Origin: Clostridiales bacterium | Lineage (GTDB): Bacteria > Bacillota > Clostridia > Caldicoprobacterales > DTU083 | DNA length: 64,000 nucleotides | Direction: 5' to 3' | Assembly: GCA_012842605.1 (NCBI GenBank) | Contig: DUSN01000076.1 | Span: forward strand, 1 to 64,000 | Shown: positions 15,910 through 28,528 of the stretch, in pieces | How the letters are laid out: every line of letters starts with the position of its first letter | Position numbering within the stretch: position 1 is the first letter of the stretch | Notes under the pieces: model-generated | Told to the model about the DNA's origin: nothing | Seen by the model: only the letters and a program-made list of their open reading frames with translations | Databases searched by the model: none | Translations under genes and position numbers: made by a program

Positions 15910-17115
15910 GTGAAGGTATTATATGCAACAACAATATCCAATGCCATAAATGACTTTTTAATCCCTCATATAGAGCAGCTGGTCCGCATGGGTCATAAGG
16001 TGGATGTTGCTTGCAATATAGTGCGAAAGATTAATCCAAAATTGCAAGAGCTGGGAGTACGGGTATATAATTTTCCATTCCGAAGAACACCGTTTCATAA
16101 GGACAATTTTATTGCTGCCCAAAATATCAAAAAGCTTATACATACTGAATGCTACGACATTATTCATACGCATACTCCTGTAGCCTCTTTTTTTATAAGG
16201 GCAGCCTGCAGAAATATGCCTGATTTATCTGTATTGTATACTGCTCACGGGTTTCACTTCTACAAGGGAGCACCTATTATTAACCAAGTGTTACTCTATG
16301 GAATGGAAAGGCTGGCTGCAAGGTGGACTGATGGTTTGATCACTGTTAATAATGAGGACTATATATCAGCCTCAAAAATGAGGCTCCGCAGGAACAGCGC
16401 CGTCTATCTGATACATGGCATAGGCGTGGATTTGTCGAAGTTTACTCTGCAAAATGAAGAAGATAAATTGAAGATACGAAAGGAATTTGGTTTCAGTGAA
16501 AAAGACTTTATATTGTTCTTTGCAGCAGAGCTAAACTATAACAAGCATCAGGACCTGCTCATCCGCGTGGTGAAAAGACTGAAAGAGCGCGGCATTAATG
16601 TTATTCTTCTTCTGGCTGGAGAAGGAAACAAAAGCGAGGATTATAAAAGGCTGGTACTGGAATTGAATCTTGAAGAAAATATTATTTTTCTGGGGTATAG
16701 GCATGATGTGCCCAGGCTGATAAGGATGGCTGATATAGCTGTATCATCCTCCAGACGGGAGGGACTGCCTGTAAATGTAATGGAAGCAATGGCTACCGGG
16801 CTGCCTTTAGTCGTAACAAATTGCAGGGGAAACCGGGACCTTGTGGAGAATGGAAAGAACGGTTATGTGGTGGGAATCAATGATGTAGAAGGCTTTGCAA
16901 AGGCTGTAGAGGAGCTGTATAAACCAGGAGAGTTAAGAAAGGAGCTGGGAATGAAGGGATATTTATTTATACAAGAGTTTGCCCTTGAGAAAGTGCTTTG
17001 CGAAATGAGGGAAATCTATGCAAGGTATTGGAATGAAGCTGATTTAGACAGCAGCAAGAGCTGCTGTTATAATAGTGATTTGCAGCCTGAAGCCTGTAAG
17101 GCGCAAGAAATATAA
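15910..17115 (+). CDS. Glycosyltransferase family 4
   Basis: This 401-residue cytoplasmic GT-B enzyme would extend the lipid-linked repeat unit. The N-terminal MKVLYATTISNAINDFLIPHI and HTHTPVASFFIR are typical of EpsD/CapM-like GT4 enzymes, and the C-terminal nucleotide-sugar site has SSSRREGLPVNVMEAMATG with the E-x7-E pattern. GTG 15910 fits the family N-terminus (MKVLYATT), with GTG 15901 as an alternative. The C-terminal 25 residues are Ser/Cys-rich and unlike the fold. The donor sugar is unknown. Confidence 0.9.
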   Translation: MKVLYATTISNAINDFLIPHIEQLVRMGHKVDVACNIVRKINPKLQELGVRVYNFPFRRTPFHKDNFIAAQNIKKLIHTECYDIIHTHTPVASFFIRAACRNMPDLSVLYTAHGFHFYKGAPIINQVLLYGMERLAARWTDGLITVNNEDYISASKMRLRRNSAVYLIHGIGVDLSKFTLQNEEDKLKIRKEFGFSEKDFILFFAAELNYNKHQDLLIRVVKRLKERGINVILLLAGEGNKSEDYKRLVLELNLEENIIFLGYRHDVPRLIRMADIAVSSSRREGLPVNVMEAMATGLPLVVTNCRGNRDLVENGKNGYVVGINDVEGFAKAVEELYKPGELRKELGMKGYLFIQEFALEKVLCEMREIYARYWNEADLDSSKSCCYNSDLQPEACKAQEI

Positions 17116-17139
17116 CGAGTATTAATTAAGGTGATAGCT

Positions 17140-18159
17140 ATGCAGCAGGAAAAAGGCGTTTTCGTGTTAAGCCTGGATACAGAGCTTGCATGGGGCAGTT
17201 TTGATTTGGAGCTTTATGAGAAGCTGAAGAATGATTTTGAAAATACTCGTTATTGCATAGCACGGCTCATTGAATTATTGTGTAAATATAAAATTAAAGC
17301 GACTTTTGCGTTGGTAGGGCATTTAATGCTGGATAGATGCAGTGAAAAAAACGGTATTAGGCATAAGGAAATTATAAGGCCAAAATTTTCATGGTACAAT
17401 AAGGATTGGTTTTCAGAAGACCCCTCATCAAGCATCCAGGAAGCTCCTCACTGGTACGGCACGGACATACTTATGCAGATCAGAGAAGCCCAGCCTAAGC
17501 ATGAAATTGCATGCCACAGTTTCTGTCATATTATATACGGTGACCCCGGATGTTCTGAAGAATGTGCAGAATCTGACATAGCGGCGGCTGTGGAAACAGC
17601 AAAAATTCATGGTATAAATTTAACAACATTTATTTTTCCAAGAAACTCAGAAGGGCACAAGGCTTTACTGAAAAAATACGGTTTTATTGCTTATCGCGGG
17701 AATGGGAATGAATGGTACAGCACCTTTAAAAATAATAAGCTTAAGAAAATATGCCACTTTGTAGATGAAATGTTAAGCATCAGCCCGAAAACATCAAAAC
17801 TTCAGGCAGATGAATATGGTTTATACAATACTACCGGCAATATGCTTTATCTTTCACGGCAAGGCATTCGTAAAATTATACCAATATCAAGCCGCATACG
17901 CAAGGCAAAAAAGGGTATAAGACGTGCTATTGAGAGAGGCGAAGTATTTCATATGTGGTTTCATCCGTTCAACCTTGCCTCAGACCCTGAGGGACTGTTA
18001 AAAGGATTGGAAAAGATATTTGCATATGTACGTATGAAGATAGACAGCGGACAGTTAATAAATTATACGATAAATGAGCTGTGTGAAAAACAAAGCGGGG
18101 CGGTGGCTGTAAATGTCGGAATACTCAATGAAAACCGGGGAGTCACATCCCAAGCCTGA
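17140..18159 (+). CDS. Polysaccharide-deacetylase-fold protein
   Basis: This 339-residue protein has the NodB/polysaccharide deacetylase fold. Motif 1 appears as LSLDTELAWGS, with the metal/catalytic Asp followed by a Glu, and motif 2 as CHSFCH, supplying two histidines. IFPRNSEG and YRGNGNEWY correspond to the arginine-containing later motifs. No signal peptide is visible, so it may act in the cytoplasm or on a lipid-linked intermediate. ATG 17140 follows AAGGTGA. Its 3' end overlaps the next gene by 47 bases. It would remove an acyl group from a sugar of the exopolysaccharide. Confidence 0.8.
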   Translation: MQQEKGVFVLSLDTELAWGSFDLELYEKLKNDFENTRYCIARLIELLCKYKIKATFALVGHLMLDRCSEKNGIRHKEIIRPKFSWYNKDWFSEDPSSSIQEAPHWYGTDILMQIREAQPKHEIACHSFCHIIYGDPGCSEECAESDIAAAVETAKIHGINLTTFIFPRNSEGHKALLKKYGFIAYRGNGNEWYSTFKNNKLKKICHFVDEMLSISPKTSKLQADEYGLYNTTGNMLYLSRQGIRKIIPISSRIRKAKKGIRRAIERGEVFHMWFHPFNLASDPEGLLKGLEKIFAYVRMKIDSGQLINYTINELCEKQSGAVAVNVGILNENRGVTSQA

Positions 18160-19402
18160 TAAATTTATATATTTTTCTTCCGTGCTGTTGGCTGCCTTCC
18201 TCAATCAGGCAAATTCCCTGGCAGGAATCAATTTTTCATTATCTGATATAGTATGTTTGTTTTTATCAGCCTATTTAATAATCAAAAAACAGCTTAAGCT
18301 TCTGTGGATGCCCACTTTGTTTTTTCTCCTTGTAGTAATTTTTACACTGTTTACTTCTCTTTTTTATGTTCCTGTAAAATACTTGTACCAGCCGGATATT
18401 TGCGAGGTGCTTATCAACTCTTTCAAGCTGATTGTGGTATTTTTTTATTTTTTCCTGGGCAGCAGCCTGTCATTCCATAATGTGGACTATGCTGTTGCTA
18501 AATGGTATTCCGTTGTTTCATTCTTAATTGGCCTGACCGGTGTTGCTTTTATTATGTTTAGAATAAATCTGTTTTCAGACACGCTATTGTATGCAGGTTC
18601 ACGTCTGAGAGGAATGATGAATGACCCTAATTACTTTGCTGTAATTCAAGTTACCGCTTTAGCTTATTTTACAAGAGACACCCGACTTAAGAAAGCAATC
18701 AGGGCTGGAATTTCCATTGTTCTTATTTTATCTGTATTGGCATCTGGTTCAAAGACAGGCCTGATTACTTTACTATGCTACCTTTTATTCAGAACAACAG
18801 AAATATTGTTTAAGAGAAAAATAGAAGTAGGAACGTTAATTGCAGCGCTGCTGATAATGCTGTTTTGTTTTGTGCTGTTATTCAGCATAAACGGTATAAT
18901 TGAAAAATCCATGTTGTATCTTTCTTCAAAAATACCCTCATTAGATAGAATCTATATGATTTTTAAAGACTTCAGAAGTGCAGTTTCAGACATGGGTTCC
19001 GATCGAGACGAAACGTGGAAAACAGCCTTTTATATAATACAGCAGTCACCTGTCCTGGGAATTGGTGTAGGAATATATTCCGGCTTAGCAGAAATGATGT
19101 ATGGCACAAGTGCAATCGCACACAATACCTACCTGCAGCTGATGAGTGAATGGGGAGTCGTGCTGGCCATGATGGCCTTTACTTACATATTCCATATAAT
19201 AGGCAAGGCTTTAATCAAAAAAAATGAATACTCCCGTACTATGATAATTATAAGGGATATTTTAATTATTTTTTTAATAGGGTCATTAGCCATATCATTC
19301 AACAATGCCAGAATGTTCTGGATGTTTTTAGGCCTGCTGTCTTCCGGCACAAGGCGGGCTGTTTCCTCTGCTATGGAGTCAGAAGACCTAACTACTATGT
19401 AA
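18113..19402 (+). CDS. O-antigen ligase/Wzy-like polysaccharide polymerase
   Basis: This 429-residue integral membrane protein has about ten hydrophobic segments and a large loop with RLRGMMNDPNYFAVIQ, a block shared by O-antigen ligase/Wzy_C proteins. GSKTG and the C-terminal GIGVGIYSGLAEMMYG...AHNTYLQL segment, with the conserved His, are also family features. It would polymerise repeat units on the outer face of the membrane. It starts at ATG 18113 inside the deacetylase gene, which suggests translational coupling. ATG 18128 is an alternative start. No flippase (Wzx) gene is in this short cluster. Confidence 0.85.
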   Translation: MSEYSMKTGESHPKPDKFIYFSSVLLAAFLNQANSLAGINFSLSDIVCLFLSAYLIIKKQLKLLWMPTLFFLLVVIFTLFTSLFYVPVKYLYQPDICEVLINSFKLIVVFFYFFLGSSLSFHNVDYAVAKWYSVVSFLIGLTGVAFIMFRINLFSDTLLYAGSRLRGMMNDPNYFAVIQVTALAYFTRDTRLKKAIRAGISIVLILSVLASGSKTGLITLLCYLLFRTTEILFKRKIEVGTLIAALLIMLFCFVLLFSINGIIEKSMLYLSSKIPSLDRIYMIFKDFRSAVSDMGSDRDETWKTAFYIIQQSPVLGIGVGIYSGLAEMMYGTSAIAHNTYLQLMSEWGVVLAMMAFTYIFHIIGKALIKKNEYSRTMIIIRDILIIFLIGSLAISFNNARMFWMFLGLLSSGTRRAVSSAMESEDLTTM

Positions 19403-19462
19403 AACAGCCGGATATAAATGAACTGACTAGTCAGCCGCTGCACAATAAATATTAAAATCATC

Positions 19463-19491
19463 TTGACAAAACTCGCATATTACTTTAGACT
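19463..19491 (+). promoter_or_regulatory. Promoter of the pyrimidine operon
   Basis: TTGACA (19463-19468) and TAGACT (19486-19491) are 17 bases apart. Transcription would start just before the PyrR-binding leader at 19508. Confidence 0.7.
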
Positions 19492-19507
19492 AAATACAAA
19501 TTAATAT

Positions 19508-19636
19508 AGTCCTTTAACACAGTCCCGTGAGGCTGAGAAGGAAGCGAAACCTGCTGAAATGAGCTGCGGTTCATTTTTATCAGGTTATTCAAGTGTACTC
19601 GTGTACCCTCTTGCCTAACGGCAGGAGGGTTTTTTG
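19508..19636 (+). promoter_or_regulatory. PyrR-dependent transcription attenuator (pyr leader)
   Basis: TCCTT (19510-19514) pairs with AAGGA (19538-19542) around AGTCCCGTGAGGCT (19521-19534), the conserved PyrR-binding loop of the Bacillus pyr leaders. An intrinsic terminator follows: ACCCTCTTGCC (19605-19615) pairs with GGCAGGAGGGT (19620-19630) with one T-G pair, then TTTTTT. By analogy, UMP-bound PyrR stabilises the anti-antiterminator so that the terminator forms when pyrimidines are plentiful. Only one attenuator is present, before pyrB. pyrR itself is not in this window. Confidence 0.93.
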
Positions 19637-19724
19637 ATGCCTGAATTAAGTTAAGTGCTTCCTGTTGTTATCAAAAAGCTTTCATCTTGCCTCGGGAAAT
19701 CATAAGAAAGGGAGGATGAGCGCA

Positions 19725-20663
19725 ATGAAACACTTATTAACAACTTCAGATTTGTCCATCATGGAAATCAAACGCATCCTTATAGAAGCTCAGCTGTTTG
19801 CCGAAGGAATGGATTGGCGGCCGGCAAAACCCGTTATGGTTTCCAACTTGTTTTTTGAACCAAGCACCAGAACAAGAAGCAGTTTTGAAATGGCACAAAG
19901 AAAAATGGGCCTTCAGGTTATTCCGTTTGAAGCAGAAAAATCCAGCATCCTGAAGGGTGAAACACTCTATGATACGGTTCGCACCATGGAAGCAATCGGA
20001 CTTGATGCGGTGGTTATCCGCCATCCTAAGGACCGCTATTTTGAAGATTTAATAGGCAGAGTGCGCATATCCATTATTAATGCAGGAGACGGATGCGGGC
20101 ACCATCCTACACAATCCTTGCTGGATCTAATGACAATACACCAGGAGTTTGGTGATTTTCGAGGTTTGAAAGTTGCAATAATCGGAGACATAAGGCACAG
20201 CCGTGTTGCCAGATCAAATGCAGATGCGTTGACCCGCTTAGGTGCAAAGGTGGTCTTTTCAGGCCCTGAAAAATGGTTCGACAATGAAACGGCGGCTGCC
20301 GGAAATGTAGAACCAATTGACCATGCTGTATCTACAGCCGATGTTGTTATGCTGCTTCGAATACAGCATGAGCGCCATGGCCTTGGTGATGAGGAAAACA
20401 TAGCAGATTACCATGAAAAATACGGTTTAACGGAAAAAAGGGAATCGATGATGAAAAAGCACAGCATTATCATGCATCCGGCACCGGTTAACCGTGGAGT
20501 GGAAATTGCCGATTCCCTTGTAGAATGCAAGCGGTCGAGAATTTTCAAGCAAATGGAAAACGGCGTGTATGTACGGATGGCAGTCATGAAACATGTGCTG
20601 GAGGCTTCAGTGGGAGGTATGGATTATGTCGTTCGTCATCAAAGATGGTCGGTTGCTAACTGA
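19725..20663 (+). CDS. pyrB: Aspartate carbamoyltransferase catalytic subunit
   Basis: This 312-residue enzyme condenses carbamoyl phosphate and aspartate in pyrimidine synthesis. The carbamoyl-phosphate loop S47-T-R-T-R51 lies in [33 protein letters not shown] and [11 protein letters not shown] are further active-site blocks. ATG 19725 is preferred because GGGAGG sits about 10 bases upstream; the ORF is open back to 19665 but lacks a ribosome binding site there. No pyrI regulatory subunit is adjacent, as expected for Firmicutes. Its end overlaps pyrC by 38 bases. Confidence 0.97.
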   Translation: MKHLLTTSDLSIMEIKRILIEAQLFAEGMDWRPAKPVMVSNLFFEPSTRTRSSFEMAQRKMGLQVIPFEAEKSSILKGETLYDTVRTMEAIGLDAVVIRHPKDRYFEDLIGRVRISIINAGDGCGHHPTQSLLDLMTIHQEFGDFRGLKVAIIGDIRHSRVARSNADALTRLGAKVVFSGPEKWFDNETAAAGNVEPIDHAVSTADVVMLLRIQHERHGLGDEENIADYHEKYGLTEKRESMMKKHSIIMHPAPVNRGVEIADSLVECKRSRIFKQMENGVYVRMAVMKHVLEASVGGMDYVVRHQRWSVAN

Positions 20664-21930
20664 CAACGGCTCTGTCATCATGGCTGACTTGTTTATTGAA
20701 AATGGGATAATAGAAGTTATTGCTGAAAATATAGAGATAGATGCGGAGAAAGTAATAGATGCATCAGGCTTACTGGTCTCTCCCGGATTCATAGATCTTC
20801 ATGTCCATCTCAGGGAGCCCGGCGGTGAAGAGAAGGAGACCATCGCCACCGGAACCATGGCAGCTGCCAGGGGTGGATTTACAACAATAGCTGCCATGCC
20901 AAATACAAAACCGGTAATTGATTCTGTTGAGCATTTGGAATGGTTAAGAAACCGTATAAAAGAAACCGCTGCCGTGCGTGTGTTTCCTTATGCTGCTATT
21001 ACTGAAGAGGAATCAGGACAGCAGCTGACAGATTTTCAGGAACTGAGTAAAGCAGGTGCTATTGCATTTACTGATGACGGGCATGGTGTTCAAAGTGCTG
21101 ATGTAATGTTAAAAGCCATGAAAAAGGCGGCGAAGTTGAATAAAATAATTGCAGCTCATTGCGAAGACAATACTTTGATTAACAATGGCTGTGTTCATGA
21201 AGGAAAATTTGCGCAGTCTCATTCATTAAAAGGCATCCCGTCTGCCTGCGAATCGGTGCATGTTGCCCGTGACGCATTACTGGCAGAAGCTGCAGGATGC
21301 CATTATCATGTATGCCATATAAGCACAAAGGAATCAGTAAGGGTGGTTAGGGAAGCAAAGAAAGCGGGCATCAAAATTACGTCAGAGGTTACCCCACACC
21401 ACCTTATTCTTTGTGATGATGATATTCCGGGTAATGATGCCAATTATAAAATGAACCCGCCCCTAAGGAGCAAAGCAGACCGTGAAGCTTTACTGGAAGG
21501 TCTGCTGGATGGAACAATTGACGTTATTGCCACTGATCATGCTCCCCATACGCCGGAGGAGAAAAGCAAGGGAATGGTATCGGCACCATTCGGAATTATA
21601 GGTCTTGAAACGGCATTTTCTCTGTTATATACGCAGTTTGTTGAAACCGGAACAATAACGCTTAAAAAATTAATTGATTTGATGTCAGTAAAACCTGCCG
21701 AGATATTTGGACTTCCATTTGGAAAACTTAAGTCGGGGTCAGCTGCCGACCTAATTTTGATTGATTTGCAGCATGAAAAGACCATTGATCCGGACAGCTT
21801 TTTATCAAAGGGAAGGAATACACCCTTTGCAGGCTGGAAGTGCAAAGGCTGGCCGGTCATGACAATGGTTAATGGAAAAATAGTTTGGATGGAACAGCAT
21901 ATGCAAGGGAGAGTGGGATTTTATGCCTAA
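20626..21930 (+). CDS. pyrC: Dihydroorotase
   Basis: This 434-residue class I dihydroorotase cyclises carbamoyl aspartate. The metal-binding [10 protein letters not shown] has His59 and His61; [14 protein letters not shown] and ATDHAPHT supply the remaining metal ligands and catalytic Asp. The start is ATG 20626, 8 bases after GGGAGG and inside the end of pyrB, which implies translational coupling. It overlaps carB by 8 bases. Confidence 0.97.
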   Translation: MSFVIKDGRLLTDNGSVIMADLFIENGIIEVIAENIEIDAEKVIDASGLLVSPGFIDLHVHLREPGGEEKETIATGTMAAARGGFTTIAAMPNTKPVIDSVEHLEWLRNRIKETAAVRVFPYAAITEEESGQQLTDFQELSKAGAIAFTDDGHGVQSADVMLKAMKKAAKLNKIIAAHCEDNTLINNGCVHEGKFAQSHSLKGIPSACESVHVARDALLAEAAGCHYHVCHISTKESVRVVREAKKAGIKITSEVTPHHLILCDDDIPGNDANYKMNPPLRSKADREALLEGLLDGTIDVIATDHAPHTPEEKSKGMVSAPFGIIGLETAFSLLYTQFVETGTITLKKLIDLMSVKPAEIFGLPFGKLKSGSAADLILIDLQHEKTIDPDSFLSKGRNTPFAGWKCKGWPVMTMVNGKIVWMEQHMQGRVGFYA

Positions 21931-24900
21931 ACGGAATGATTTAAAAAACATCCTGGTAATTGGATCAGGTCCTATTGTAATTGGACAGGCTGCAGAATTC
22001 GATTATGCAGGAACACAAGCTTGCATGGCTCTGAAAGAAGAGGGATACCGGGTTATACTGGTCAATTCAAACCCTGCAACAATAATGACTGATACTGGAA
22101 TAGCTGATACCGTATATATTGAACCATTGACAGCAGAATTCGTTTCCCATATCATTCGCAAGGAACGTCCCCATGCGCTGCTTCCCACACTGGGAGGGCA
22201 GACCGGTTTGAACCTGGCGGTTGAACTGTCTGAAACCGGGATATTGGCGGAGCTTGGCGTAGAACTGCTGGGCACAAGACTGTCCGCAATTCAAAAGGCT
22301 GAAGACCGCGAGTTGTTCCGGAACCTAATGAATGAGCTCAATGAGCCTGTACCGGAAAGCACTATTGTGCGCAGCCTGGATGAGGCTTATCAATTTGTTG
22401 AAAAAGTTGGCTATCCGATTATAGTCCGACCTGCTTATACCCTGGGAGGTACGGGGGGCGGAACCTGCTTCAATGAAAATGACCTTGTGGAAATAGTATC
22501 CGGTGGTCTTAAAATAAGTCCGGTATCACAGTGCTTGCTGGAAAAAAGCATTGCCGGCTTGAAAGAAATTGAATTTGAAGTTATTCGTGATGCCAATGAT
22601 GGTGCAATAATTGTATGTGATATGGAAAATGTTGATCCTGTAGGAATTCATACTGGTGATTCAATAGTTGTAGCCCCAAGTCAGACCTTAACTGAAAAGG
22701 AGCTGCAAATGCTGCGTAATGTAGCGCTGAAAATTGTAAAGGCATTGGAAATTGAAGGTGCCTGCAATGTACAGATAGCACTGGATTCATGCAGCGGTGA
22801 TTACTATGTAATCGAGGTAAACCCACGGGTCAGCCGTTCATCTGCATTGGCATCAAAAGCAACTGGCTGCCCGATAGCAAAGCTGGCATCCAAGATTGCT
22901 GTTGGTTTGACTCTTGATGAAATAATAAACCCGGCAACAGGGAAGAGCTACCTTAGTTATAAGCCCAATACGGATTATATTGTAACTAAAATGCCCCGAT
23001 GGCCCTTTGATAAATTTGAGTCGGCAAACCGTCTGCTTGGCACACAAATGAAATCAACCGGCGAAACAATGGCAATAGGCCGTACCTTTGAAGAATCTTT
23101 GCTTAAGGCCATTCGCTCACTGGAAGCAAAAATTTATCATTTGGAGCTAAAGGATGGTGAACAGCTTACAGATCAACTAATAGAAAAGCGTATCCGCAAA
23201 GCAGGAGATGAACGTATCTTTTATATAGCAGAAGCATTAAGACGGGGTATTTCAGCAGAGTCCATCCATAATTGGTCGCGTATTGATCCATTCTTTATTA
23301 GTAAATTGAAAGATATCGTCCAATATACAGACATTGTAAAGACAAAGCCATTTGACTGTGAGGCTGGGAAAAAAGCCAAGGAAATGGGTTTTTCCGACAA
23401 AGCATTGGCTGCCTGCTGGAATACTTCGGAATTGCAAATATATAACTGGAGAAAGCAGAATGGCATAATGCCTGTATTTAAAACAGTAAATGGCGGTACC
23501 GATGGAGTCAATACGGCAACCCCGTACTATTACAGCACCTATGCTGAAGGAGAAAATCAATCCCTTGCAACAAAGCGGAAGAGTGTAATTGTATTAGGGT
23601 CAGGTCCTATTAGAATAGGTCAGGGTATAGAATTTGACTATGCAACTGTCCATTGCGTGCGGGCAATTCAGGAAAGGGGCTATGAAGCAATTATCATAAA
23701 TAATAATCCTGAAACTGTTTCCACTGACTACAGCATATCGGACAAGCTGTATTTTGAACCTCTGACCATTGAAGATGTTATGCACATTGTCGATTTGGAA
23801 AAGCCGGAGGGTGTCATAGTCCAATTCGGCGGGCAGACTGCAATCAACCTTGCCGGGCAGCTGGTGGAAAGAGGAGTCAGGATACTGGGCACGTCCCTGG
23901 AGCACCTGGACCAGACTGAGGATCGTGATCTGTTTGAACAAGCCCTGCGCACCTTAGGCATACCTCAGCCGGAGGGAAGAACTGCATTGACGGTAGAGGA
24001 GGCAGTAGAGGTTGCAAAAGACATTGGCTACCCGGTTCTGGTGCGTCCCTCCTATGTCCTTGGCGGCAGGGCCATGGAAATTGTCCATAATGAACCGGAA
24101 TTAATCCATTATATGAAAAGTGCTGTTAAAGTCAACACAGACCCGGTATTAATCGACCGGTACATTACCGGCAAAGAATTGGAGGTAGATGCTGTTACTG
24201 ATGGGAAGGATGTATTGATTCCGGGCATCATGGAACACATTGAACGGGCAGGTATACATTCGGGAGATTCCATCGCAGTATACCCGCCCCATGGAATCTC
24301 AGATACCGTAAGAGAAAGAATAACGGAGTATACCGAAAAACTGGCGAAGGGTTTGGGTATCATAGGCCTTCTAAATATTCAGTTTGTCGCTGCAGGCGAT
24401 GATGTATATGTTATAGAAGTAAACCCGCGTTCCAGCAGGACAGTACCATTTCTGAGCAAAATTACAAATATTCCCATGGCCAATATTGCAACAAAGGTAA
24501 TATTGGGACAAACTCTAAAAGAACTCGGGTATAGTTCCCGTCTTATCCCTGAGAGCAGATGGGTTTATGTTAAGGTGCCTGTTTTCTCCTTTGAGAAACT
24601 GCGTAAAGTGGATGTCACCCTGGGACCTGAAATGAAATCCACCGGTGAGGTTATGGGAAGGGATAAAACATTTGATAAGGCTTTGTATAAGGGCTTTACA
24701 GCAGCCGGGATGAAAATTCACAGCCATGGGACAGTCTTGCTGACAATTGCAGACAAGGATAAAGCAGAAGCCTTGCAATTGGCAAAGCGCTTTTATGCAA
24801 TCGGATATAAACTGCTGGCAACCAGTGGGACTGCTGATTTCTTAAGTTCCAAGGGTGTGCCGGTCAGAGTTGTCAACAAGATTGACAGCAATGGGTCCAA

Positions 24901-25131
24901 TATTCTTGATGTAATTCATAAAGGCGAAGTTCAGCTGGTCATAAATACCTTTACCAGAGGAAAACAGCCGGAACGAGACGGTTTCAAAATACGCCGGGCG
25001 GCAGTAGAGAACAGAGTCCCATGCTTAACCTCACTGGATACTGCTGAGGCAATCTTAAGAGTAATAGAATCAATGGCTTTCTCAATGGAAGCTATGGAAT
25101 CCGCTGCGGATACAGCGAAGGTGGTGTTAAC

Positions 25132-25135
<4 letters not shown>
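21923..25135 (+). CDS. carB: Carbamoyl-phosphate synthase large subunit
   Basis: This 1070-residue protein has the full duplicated architecture: two ATP-grasp halves (about residues 1-400 and 550-935), the oligomerisation domain between them, and a C-terminal MGS-like allosteric domain (about 935-1070, including [14 protein letters not shown]). [19 protein letters not shown] and [19 protein letters not shown] mark the two halves. It needs the glutaminase subunit CarA for ammonia from glutamine. carA normally precedes it but is absent from this operon and window. It overlaps pyrK by 4 bases (ATGA). Confidence 0.97.
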
Positions 25136-27537
<2,402 letters not shown>

Positions 27538-27541
<4 letters not shown>

Positions 27542-28161
27542 AAAAAAATATAGCTGAAAGACTGCTGGAAATTGGTGCGGTAACGCTAAGACCTGACAAA
27601 CCGTTTATATGGGCATCTGGTTTGCGGTCGCCTATTTATTGTGACAACAGGCAGACATTATCCTATCCTGACCTGAGGAGGGAAATTGCGCAAGGACTGA
27701 AAGAGCTGATTATTATGCACTACCCCAGTGTGGAGCTTATTGCGGGTACAGCTACTGCCGGCATTCCTCATGCAGCATGGGTAAGCGATATAATGAACCT
27801 GCCTATGTGCTATGTCCGGTCTAAGCCTAAGGATCACGGCACAGGAAATCAAATTGAGGGCAAGGTTTCTACGGGACAAAAGGTTGTGGTGGTAGAGGAC
27901 CTGATTTCAACAGGAGGCAGCGTCATTGCGACAGTTGAGGCTTTGAGGGAAGCAGGCTGCAAGGTGCTGGGTGTTGTGTCCATTTTCACATATCAGCTTC
28001 CCAAGGGAGCGGAGATGTTAAATAAAGCTTGTATCACTGCATACTCACTGACTGATTTTTCAACTCTGGCTGAGGTCGCAAAACAAAAAGGCATAATAAA
28101 GGAAGAAGATGAAGCCGTACTGGCCGCCTGGAGGAGAAATCCTGAGGAATGGGGAAAATAA
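27538..28161 (+). CDS. pyrE: Orotate phosphoribosyltransferase
   Basis: This 207-residue enzyme adds ribose 5-phosphate from PRPP to orotate. The PRPP loop is [32 protein letters not shown] is the orotate-binding N-terminal block. It is the last gene of the operon. No clear terminator is seen behind it. Confidence 0.96.
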
Positions 28162-28452
28162 CTGGGCCTGTTATTGATGCATTCTCTTTTACCCCTTTAT
28201 TTGCTTTAACTGGTGCAGCGGGTGCAGCAGAGCTGTCACATTTTTTATATAAATAAATAAGAAATTCGAAAGAATTCAAAAAGAGACTGTCTCAGTCAAT
28301 AAACAATTATTATAATTTCTACTATGCCGGTTTTCAGCGGGCTTTGTTATTTTGATTCATGCAGAAGTAAATTCCCCAGGGATGCTGTATGTTATATTTC
28401 CAGACAATGCAGGAACCACTTCAAAACCTCAGGAACAGGCGGTTAAATTGTC
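28162..28452. other. Intergenic region after pyrE
   Basis: About 290 bases without a recognised gene. It contains a short tandem GGTGCAGC repeat near 28213, an inverted repeat GAAATTC/GAATTC near 28261, and GAGACTGTCTC near 28285. None forms a convincing terminator. Confidence 0.4.
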
Positions 28453-28481
28453 TGTACAATTGCATAATTATGTAGTATAAT
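28453..28481 (+). promoter_or_regulatory. Promoter candidate of the putP-like gene
   Basis: TGTACA (28453-28458) and a perfect TATAAT (28476-28481) are separated by 17 bases, 48 bases before the chosen start. The -35 box matches consensus at 4 of 6 positions. Confidence 0.5.
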
Positions 28482-28528
28482 ATGCATATTTATAGGATTC
28501 GTAGAATATGCGGATGAGGAGGATAATG

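Noticed and set aside
28213-28300. Terminator of the pyr operon
   Set aside because: The short repeats and palindromes here form no stem followed by a T-run.
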